NCBI GenBank assembly: GCA_024275615.1
Contig: JAJRYU010000537.1
Location: forward strand, 1-5,422
Direction: 5' to 3'
DNA: 5,422 nucleotides
DNA from: Planctomycetota bacterium
GTDB lineage: Bacteria > Planctomycetota > GCA-002687715 > DRQF01
This document shows, in pieces, positions 1-4,702 of the stretch (position 1 is its first letter; every line of letters starts with the position of its first letter). A program made the translations under genes and the position numbers. Under the pieces are notes generated by a model. The model ran no database searches and had not been told where the DNA came from. It saw only the letters and a program-made list of their open reading frames with translations.

Positions 1-1646
1 ATTGGGACATGATGGCAGGGCCGTTCTCTGACCCCGAGGTCGTTCGTTACATTAGCGAACGATTCATCCCCCTGAAGACGGGTTTCAAACGTTTGCTCCG
101 CAACGACACTGAACTCAAGATCTCTGACAAGAAATTGGCCGAGAAATACCAACTCGTGGCAGGCAAATTCATCGAACCAGGTTTTGTGCTTCTGGACAGA
201 AGGGGCAAGTTGATCCACACGGTTGATCGTTTCCTACTTTTTCAACGCCAATGGTTCTTGAACCGCTTGGACACGATAACGAAAAAAAACTCGAAAGCTC
301 TGGCTTACAAACCTCAGACTCCTGGCAACAACGATCCATCCTATGACGCCAACAAGGAGGCTCGCACAGCGATCGGCGTGGGTAATATCGATAAGGCGAT
401 CAAACTCCTCGGCTTCGCCGCGAGCAAGAAAAACTCGGCAGCAGAATCGGCTTGGCTCTTGGGTGTCTGTTATCACATGAAGAATGAAACCACGAAGGGC
501 AACGAAGTTTGGACCGCCCTTGCGAGCGAGCACCCACAGTCCATTTGGGGCAAGAAAGCCCAGATTGAATTGGATGGTTGGGGTCCCTTCCTCTACGGTT
601 TCGAATCCTATCGCGACTTCCCTCTCAGAACGATGGCCCACAAGGATCTCAGGCACAGCCGCACGGCTGGTTCGGCCAAAGATGAGTCCGCGATGGTTGG
701 ACGAGGCATAACACGCCTGCTTGACATGCAAAGAGAAGACGGTTCATGGAACGATTCTCGCTATGACTTCGGTGGCCTCGATTCGATGCCGAACGTCCAT
801 GTGGCGGTAACTGCGATCGCTGCCCGTGCCCTACTTGATTGGCAAAGCTCGGGGCCGAGGGAGAAAATTGATCGTGCTCTCAAGCGGGCGATCACCTACC
901 TGCAGGATGACTCCCACTTGAATCCCAAGGACAGTGACGAGCTCATCTGGGCCTATGTCTATCGTCTCAACTTCTTCAGTCGTCTCATTGAGATGGACCC
1001 AAAACAGAAGACGACATATCTACCTTTCTTGCAAAAGTTGGTTGACGAGACAGAAGAATTGCAATTGGGAAGCGGCGCCTATCGTCACGAGTACGCCGCC
1101 GCATTCACGTCTTCCAGTGTCATGCATGCGTTCTACGTTGCGGCCGAAGCGGGTGCCAAGATTGCCATGCCGAGGCTCAAGGCAGCAACCAAGGCTGTCC
1201 TTGGCGCGAGAATAAAAAAGACCGGTGCATTCGGTTATGGCATGCGAAATCGCGGCGGCGTTGAACAAGCAGGCGGGCGAATGCCCCTTTGTGAATTGGC
1301 GCTCTATTTGGGAGGTGCTTCTTCGGCCAAGAAACTCAAGGCTGCCGTTGCCGAGAGTTTCAAGCAGCATCCCAATTTTGAGATGGCCAGAAACTACGAC
1401 GACCACATGCGTTCTCTGTACGCCATCGGTGGATTCTTCTTTTGGTATGACATGGTGGGGCGTGCTGAGGCCATCAACCGGCTCTCCGGCAAGACCGCTT
1501 CAAAATGGCGCGAACAAATGCGTCAGATCGTCTACAGCACGAACGAAGCTGATGGCGGCTGGATCGACTCTCACGAGTTAGGCAAGAGTTATGGGACTGC
1601 CATGGCGCTCACTGTCCTGCGCTTGATGAAGGATCTAAAACAATAG
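1..1646 (+). CDS. Thioredoxin-like / TPR / prenyltransferase-squalene-oxidase repeat protein (5' truncated)
   Basis: The gene is cut by the left edge: the frame is open from base 3, and the ATG pair at 9-14 lies inside what looks like a thioredoxin fold, so it is probably not the start. Counting from the ATG at base 9 (545 residues to the stop), residues 1-90 fit the thioredoxin superfamily: a DPEVVRYI..FIPLK helix-strand, then EPGFVLLDRRGK, which would be the cis-Pro loop and a beta hairpin. Any CxxC motif would lie upstream, outside the window. Residues about 112-190 look like one or two TPR-type helical pairs. Residues 225-540 form an alpha/alpha-toroid region with repeats such as QREDGSWND (241-249), GAYRHEYAAAF (356-366) and EADGGWIDS (513-521) followed by YGTAMALTVL. 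These resemble prenyltransferase/squalene-oxidase repeats. I see no DxDD motif of class II terpene cyclases, so a binding or scaffold role is more likely than cyclization. The function is unknown. The gene is convergent with ilvE. Confidence 0.8.
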   Translation, partial: WDMMAGPFSDPEVVRYISERFIPLKTGFKRLLRNDTELKISDKKLAEKYQLVAGKFIEPGFVLLDRRGKLIHTVDRFLLFQRQWFLNRLDTITKKNSKALAYKPQTPGNNDPSYDANKEARTAIGVGNIDKAIKLLGFAASKKNSAAESAWLLGVCYHMKNETTKGNEVWTALASEHPQSIWGKKAQIELDGWGPFLYGFESYRDFPLRTMAHKDLRHSRTAGSAKDESAMVGRGITRLLDMQREDGSWNDSRYDFGGLDSMPNVHVAVTAIAARALLDWQSSGPREKIDRALKRAITYLQDDSHLNPKDSDELIWAYVYRLNFFSRLIEMDPKQKTTYLPFLQKLVDETEELQLGSGAYRHEYAAAFTSSSVMHAFYVAAEAGAKIAMPRLKAATKAVLGARIKKTGAFGYGMRNRGGVEQAGGRMPLCELALYLGGASSAKKLKAAVAESFKQHPNFEMARNYDDHMRSLYAIGGFFFWYDMVGRAEAINRLSGKTASKWREQMRQIVYSTNEADGGWIDSHELGKSYGTAMALTVLRLMKDLKQ

Positions 1647-1670
1647 CACGACGTGATGGTTAGCAGCGAG

Positions 1671-2585
1671 CTAGACCCGATGAAGCCAACTGTCATACTC
1701 AGGCCTTCCACCGCGGACTGCTGAGAGATAAGTGGATTGCACTTCCTTTGAGATTGATCCGGGACTGCCAGTACCAATCTTGCGATTGTCAACTTCTCTT
1801 ACAGGTGTGACTTCTGCTGCAGTCCCGCACATGAAGATCTCATCAGCAATATAGAGTTCGTCCCGCGTGATCGTCCGCTCGATGACTTCATGCCCCATGT
1901 CATTCATGATCCTGATGCAGGAATCTCGGGTGAGTCCACCTAAAACGCTGGACAACGGTGGCGTGGAAACTTGGCCATGGCGGATGATGAAGAGATTCTC
2001 GCCGCTGGCTTCGACCACATGACCCGTGGTGTCAAGCATGATGGCTTCATCATAACCGGCGTCAACGGCCTCGCGCTTGGCCAAGATGTTGTTGACATAC
2101 ATGCCGTTAATCTTGCCTTTCAGCATGTGGGAGTTGACGTGACTGCGGGAAAAGGAAGAGACCTTGGCACGAATGCCATTCTTCATGCCTTCTTCCCCAA
2201 GATAGGCCCCCCATTCGAAAGCGGCCACCATCGCTAATGGGGGATTGTGGATCGACGCCAAACCAAGTTCGCCATAGCCAACACAAAGGGCAGGCCGCAG
2301 GTAGGCCCCTTTGAGTTCGTTCACGTCGATGATGGTCTCGCAGGCCTGGACCCAATCTTCGTGAGAATGAGGATTGTTCAGCTGAATAATATGAGCGGAT
2401 TCCCCCAAGCGCTGGATATGCTCGTCCAATCGAAAAATAGCCCGGCCACCGTCCTCCAACGCGTAGCAACGAATCCCCTCAAAAACCCCGAAACCGTAGT
2501 GAATAACGTGAGAAAGCACGTGAACTTGAGCATCGTCCCAATCGACCAACTCCCCATTCATCCAGATTTTCTTGACAGGTTTCAC
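1671..2585 (-). CDS. ilvE: Branched-chain amino acid aminotransferase (GTG start)
   Basis: This is a PLP-dependent fold-type IV transaminase that interconverts Leu, Ile and Val with their 2-oxo acids, using glutamate/2-oxoglutarate in the cytoplasm. Its 304 residues match the usual family length (about 300-310). Visible motifs in order: YGFGVFEGIR (30-39), AYLRP with Arg97, AFEWGAYLG (122-130), GKINGMYVNN with Lys158 as the Schiff-base lysine (equivalent to E. coli Lys159), VEASGENLF with Glu192, LGGLTR (215-220) and CGTAAEVTPV (253-262). The last motif and the tryptophan segment favour BCAT over D-amino-acid transaminase or ADC lyase. The start is GTG at 2585, with GGGAG six bases upstream. 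No ATG precedes it in frame with a comparable site. It is divergent from queF and convergent with the upstream repeat-protein gene. No other isoleucine/valine/leucine gene is adjacent, so it appears to be a stand-alone transcription unit. Confidence 0.95.
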   Translation of the reverse strand: MKPVKKIWMNGELVDWDDAQVHVLSHVIHYGFGVFEGIRCYALEDGGRAIFRLDEHIQRLGESAHIIQLNNPHSHEDWVQACETIIDVNELKGAYLRPALCVGYGELGLASIHNPPLAMVAAFEWGAYLGEEGMKNGIRAKVSSFSRSHVNSHMLKGKINGMYVNNILAKREAVDAGYDEAIMLDTTGHVVEASGENLFIIRHGQVSTPPLSSVLGGLTRDSCIRIMNDMGHEVIERTITRDELYIADEIFMCGTAAEVTPVREVDNRKIGTGSPGSISKEVQSTYLSAVRGGRPEYDSWLHRV

Positions 2586-2591
2586 GGTATT

Positions 2592-2596
2592 CTCCC
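2592..2596 (-). promoter_or_regulatory. Ribosome binding site of ilvE, supports the GTG start
   Basis: On the minus strand GGGAG lies six bases before the GTG at 2585-2583. This is good Shine-Dalgarno spacing, and together with the conserved N-terminus (KIWMNGELVDWDDA) it fixes the unusual start codon. Confidence 0.7.
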
Positions 2597-2617
2597 GGGT
2601 GAATGACTGGGCCGAAG

Positions 2618-2631
2618 TGGCGATCTCGCCA
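2618..2631. repeat. 14-base palindrome in the ilvE/queF divergent region
   Basis: TGGCGA-TC-TCGCCA has six-base perfect arms and a two-base centre, and lies between the divergent ilvE and queF starts. It is 33 bases upstream of the ilvE GTG. A dyad of this size is the form of a dimeric repressor site, but it could equally be chance; no regulator gene is nearby. Confidence 0.4.
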
Positions 2632-2662
2632 GCGTTTGAAAACCAGATTTGTTTTTCTTGCC

Positions 2663-2683
2663 AACCTGAGGCAAAGTCAGGTT
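2663..2683. repeat. Hairpin AACCTGA/TCAGGTT upstream of queF
   Basis: Seven-base perfect arms (2663-2669 and 2677-2683) flank the loop GGCAAAG. The right arm ends eight bases before the queF Shine-Dalgarno. The left-arm core CCTGAGG (2665-2671) is repeated directly at 2688-2694, where it overlaps the queF Shine-Dalgarno, so the right arm could pair with either copy. It may be an RNA element in the queF leader or a DNA operator. It does not match the preQ1-I consensus that I know. Confidence 0.45.
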
Positions 2684-2690
2684 TTCCCCT

Positions 2691-2695
2691 GAGGG
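2691..2695 (+). promoter_or_regulatory. Ribosome binding site of queF
   Basis: GAGGG lies nine bases before the ATG at 2705. The site is partly contained in the second CCTGAGG copy, so it could be masked by pairing with TCAGG at 2677-2681. Confidence 0.6.
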
Positions 2696-2704
2696 TTCCC
2701 CATC

Positions 2705-3058
2705 ATGAGCGCAATTGAGACATTTGACAATCCCCACCCGGAACGGGACTACACCATCCAGCATGAAGTGGAGGAATTCACTTCCGTATGCCCAGTTACG
2801 GGCCATCCCGATTTTGCCGAAATGAGTATCGTCTACGGCCCTGCGGCGAAATGCGTCGAACTCAAGAGCCTCAAACTCTACCTCCAAGGTTATCGTAACG
2901 AGGGCATTTTCTACGAAGATGTCACCAACAAGATCCTCGGCGACCTTGTCGCCGCTTGTGGCCCCGACTGGCTTGAGCTTGAGACGCGATGGTCCACAAG
3001 AGGAGGCATCCACTCAATCATCAATGTCTCTTACACCAAAGACGACAACGAAGAATAG
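2705..3058 (+). CDS. queF: NADPH-dependent 7-cyano-7-deazaguanine reductase (preQ1 synthase), type I
   Basis: QueF reduces the nitrile of preQ0 to the aminomethyl group of preQ1, a late step in queuosine tRNA modification, in the cytoplasm with NADPH. The 117-residue protein is a compact unimodular (YkvM-like) T-fold member. Residues visible by alignment to the B. subtilis enzyme from memory: nucleophile Cys29 in FTSVCPVTGHPDF (for Cys55), Asp36 (for Asp62), the QueF motif ELKSLKLY at 52-59 with Glu52 (for Glu78), Glu71 in FYEDVTN (for Glu97), and RGGI at 99-102. The His that precedes the catalytic Glu in B. subtilis (His96) is Tyr70 here. The start is ATG with GAGGG nine bases upstream. The protein is shorter than B. 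subtilis QueF because the N-terminal extension and C-terminal tail are reduced, but the catalytic core looks complete. No other queuosine gene (queC, queD, queE, tgt, queA) is in the window. It heads a likely operon with the two membrane-protein genes downstream. Confidence 0.96.
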   Translation: MSAIETFDNPHPERDYTIQHEVEEFTSVCPVTGHPDFAEMSIVYGPAAKCVELKSLKLYLQGYRNEGIFYEDVTNKILGDLVAACGPDWLELETRWSTRGGIHSIINVSYTKDDNEE

Positions 3059-3121
3059 CGTCGATGGGAGCCCAGCGCGGCATAATGTCGCAACGCTGGT
3101 GCTCCGGTTTCTTTGATTCCC

Positions 3122-3128
3122 AAAGGAA
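3122..3128 (+). promoter_or_regulatory. Ribosome binding site choosing the start at 3133
   Basis: AAAGGAA lies a few bases before the ATG at 3133. The same frame is open back to 2989 inside queF with ATGs at 3064 and 3085, but those lack such a site and would add a basic, non-hydrophobic extension unlike the family. Confidence 0.55.
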
Positions 3129-3132
3129 ATGC

Positions 3133-3591
3133 ATGGCAAATGGACCGAATAAGATGGTCATGAAATTGCCTCTCGCCAGTCAAATCTTGAGTCGGCCGTT
3201 CTACCTACTGTGCACGCTTGCGCTACTCGCCAGTTTCTTCTTGCCAACCCACGGTTTTGGGGTGCCACTCTGCGGATTCTATCGAGCGACAGACCTGCCT
3301 TGTTTCGGTTGCGGCTTGACCCGATCGATCACCAACTTGACGCACTTGGACCTCGAAGCCGCTTGGCAATATCATCCCTTCGGGCTCTTCTTGTGGCCAT
3401 TCATGGTTTTCTTTGGCATCACCGGGGTGAGAAAATCATGGAGCGACCGCCTTCATGGCAAGATTCGACACTTTGACCCTGTACTCACACCGATTTTCTG
3501 GTCAGCCATTTTTGTCTTTCTTGCTTTCGGGATTTGGCGCATGTTCGTCAGCGAGGGCTGGATCGGGCACCAGGATGCCCATGCATTTTGA
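3133..3591 (+). CDS. DUF2752 family small membrane protein
   Basis: This is a predicted inner-membrane protein of 152 residues with the DUF2752 signature: CGFYRATDLPCFGCGLTRS (residues 47-65), containing Cys47, Cys57, Cys60 and the GLTR motif, followed by a loop and a helix starting near HPFGLFLWP (81-89). Three hydrophobic segments are visible at about 22-38, 82-99 and 117-139, so the cysteine motif sits after the first segment. The role of the family is not known; the CxxC could bind a metal or act in redox. The start is ATG 3133, chosen for its Shine-Dalgarno; an alternative is the ATG at 3154 or 3160. It begins 74 bases after queF and ends 23 bases before the phosphatase gene, so all three probably share a transcript. 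The context gives no clear functional link to queuosine synthesis. Confidence 0.85.
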   Translation: MANGPNKMVMKLPLASQILSRPFYLLCTLALLASFFLPTHGFGVPLCGFYRATDLPCFGCGLTRSITNLTHLDLEAAWQYHPFGLFLWPFMVFFGITGVRKSWSDRLHGKIRHFDPVLTPIFWSAIFVFLAFGIWRMFVSEGWIGHQDAHAF

Positions 3592-3604
3592 CTAGGAGTG
3601 GGTC

Positions 3605-3608
3605 GAGG
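3605..3608 (+). promoter_or_regulatory. Ribosome binding site of the PAP2 gene
   Basis: GAGG lies six bases before the ATG at 3615. It favours this start over the ATG at 3534, which would overlap the DUF2752 gene and add 27 residues of basic, Cys/Pro-containing sequence. Confidence 0.5.
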
Positions 3609-3614
3609 TCTTTC

Positions 3615-4313
3615 ATGGTCGACGGACAAAAAACTCGGGAGCGCACCGTTGTTTTTGCATCAGCTTTGACATTTTCGTTGTTGGCACTCTTGTCCTGGCT
3701 GACAGTCGACGTCGATCTCATCGTCGCCATCAATCGAAGCGACTTGACTCAGGACTCCAAGGGTCTCATTCAGGAATTACACACTTGGCTGCCCCGTCGA
3801 TTCATCGCGTTGGCAACCGCAGTTGGCTTCATCGTATGGGCGCGCGCAAGAAACAGGGGCTTGCAGAGACTTGCAGCCACACTTGTGGTCGCAACCGTTT
3901 TGACAAACTTGGCAACACGATTCATCAAGCTCGTGGTCGATCGTCCTCGGCCTCCCCTTGAGTTGCTGGATATTCAAACCCTCGTCGGCTTCAATCCAGA
4001 AAGCGGAGCGTTCCCATCGGCCCACACGTCCACCGCAGCAGCGACGTTGTTTGGACTCTTCTTTCTTTGTGCGAAATCCAAGAAGAGACGGTTCTTCTTC
4101 TTGTTGCCCCTACCGTTGATTGCTTGGGGACGTGTCGCTGCTGGCGTCCATTACCCATCGGACGTCCTTGGCAGTTTTGCCCTCGCTCTGGGTGTCCACT
4201 GGCTATTGATGGGAGATCGGGTTGATGGTCTTCTCCTTCGGCCCCAGTCCAAGATTCTCGTGACCACTTGCGGTGCCACCTCCCTTGGGCTTGTGTTTTG
4301 GTGCCTATCCTAG
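3615..4313 (+). CDS. PAP2-type integral membrane phosphatase
   Basis: This is a member of the type 2 phosphatidic acid phosphatase superfamily, with 232 residues from ATG 3615. All three parts of the active-site signature are visible: KLVVDRPRP (105-113; Lys105, Arg110), PSAH (134-137; His137 as general acid/base) and GRVAAGVHYPSD (172-183; Arg173, nucleophile His179, Asp183). Hydrophobic segments lie at about 11-31, 62-78, 83-103, 138-153, 159-178, 182-200 and 213-232, so it is a six- or seven-helix membrane enzyme. By family the catalytic site faces the periplasm. Likely substrates are lipid phosphates such as undecaprenyl diphosphate (BacA-independent recycling) or phosphatidylglycerophosphate, but the sequence does not decide which. 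It follows the DUF2752 gene by 23 bases and is convergent with the DUF971 gene, 19 bases from it. There is no obvious hairpin terminator between them. Confidence 0.92.
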   Translation: MVDGQKTRERTVVFASALTFSLLALLSWLTVDVDLIVAINRSDLTQDSKGLIQELHTWLPRRFIALATAVGFIVWARARNRGLQRLAATLVVATVLTNLATRFIKLVVDRPRPPLELLDIQTLVGFNPESGAFPSAHTSTAAATLFGLFFLCAKSKKRRFFFLLPLPLIAWGRVAAGVHYPSDVLGSFALALGVHWLLMGDRVDGLLLRPQSKILVTTCGATSLGLVFWCLS

Positions 4314-4332
4314 CCCACATCTTCACGGACAC

Positions 4333-4701
4333 CTATTCCTGAGCACCGGCCGCAAGTTCGTCTCCCCATTCTCGCAACCGCTTGAAGGTAAAAATTCCCG
4401 TGCTGTGTGTATCCGTGAAGGTAATAGAAAACGCGTAGGAGCCCATTTGCTTCATGGCTTCCACGCGGACGTAGTCGACGTCTTTCGCCTTTACCATGAC
4501 TTCCCCGGTCCACTCATCGACGCACGAGGCACAGGGGCACTTGGCGCGAAGAAAATTCATGGGAATGACGCTTTCACCGCCATCTGCCCACTTAAGAGCG
4601 ATATGGTCAGCATCTGGCTTGGAGAGGCCTCGGGGGATAAACTTGTCCGTATAGCTCATGATTTGGTCTTTCTGGGCCAATGGGTTATTCCTGTGCGCCA
4701 T
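4333..4701 (-). CDS. DUF971 / gamma-butyrobetaine hydroxylase-like N-terminal domain protein
   Basis: This is a small soluble protein (122 residues from ATG 4701) consisting of one DUF971 (GBBH-like N-terminal) domain. Visible elements: LKWADGG (36-42), LRAKCPCASC (51-60), the conserved SYAFSITFTDTHSTG (88-102) and GIFTFKRLR (102-110). Cys55, Cys57, Cys60 and His99 have exactly the spacing of the zinc ligands that I recall for human gamma-butyrobetaine dioxygenase (Cys38, Cys40, Cys43, His82), so a structural zinc is likely. The dioxygenase domain is absent, as is usual for bacterial stand-alone DUF971 proteins. Their role is unsettled, and some lie near Mrp/ApbC iron-sulfur genes, which are not seen here. 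The start was chosen for GGTGGAG five bases upstream. An internal ATG at 4659 would give 108 residues and leave the domain intact. A GTG at 4719 lies upstream, and its codons overlap that Shine-Dalgarno. Confidence 0.88.
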   Translation of the reverse strand: MAHRNNPLAQKDQIMSYTDKFIPRGLSKPDADHIALKWADGGESVIPMNFLRAKCPCASCVDEWTGEVMVKAKDVDYVRVEAMKQMGSYAFSITFTDTHSTGIFTFKRLREWGDELAAGAQE

Positions 4702-4702
4702 G
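4699..4702. other. CATG shared by two divergent start codons
   Basis: The minus-strand ATG of the DUF971 gene (4701-4699) and the plus-strand ATG of the transporter (4700-4702) interlock in a single CATG. If both starts are used there is no intergenic DNA, and each promoter and 5' leader must lie inside the coding sequence of the other gene. A second CATG of the same geometry lies at 4657-4660, exactly 14 codons away, and provides an alternative start for each gene. Confidence 0.6.

Noticed and set aside
234..731. Long open frame on the minus strand inside the first gene
   Set aside because: Its protein has no recognisable domain and has the composition expected from an antisense frame of a real coding region. 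The plus-strand protein has clear domains over the same bases.
1647..1670. A bidirectional terminator between the convergent first gene and ilvE
   Set aside because: The 24-base gap contains no stem with a T run. Termination may occur inside the opposing gene, but nothing in the sequence shows it.
2572..2593. Consensus TTGACA (2572-2577) and a TATTCT (2588-2593) on the plus strand, as a promoter for queF
   Set aside because: The spacer is only 10 bases, far from the 16-18 needed, and the TTGACA lies inside the conserved ilvE N-terminus where it encodes ordinary residues. No good -10 box occurs at the right distance.
2586..2704. A preQ1-I riboswitch upstream of queF
   Set aside because: The characteristic small hairpin with a C-rich loop followed by an A-rich tail that forms the pseudoknot is not present. 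Only the simple hairpins reported above are seen.
2582..3013. Minus-strand open frame covering queF
   Set aside because: It is antisense to the highly conserved QueF catalytic core, with no family-like features of its own.
3072..3115. Inverted repeat CCAGCG...CGCTGG followed by a T-rich stretch after queF, as a terminator
   Set aside because: The arms are only six bases with a 16-base loop, and the T-rich run is interrupted and several bases away. The downstream genes look cotranscribed.
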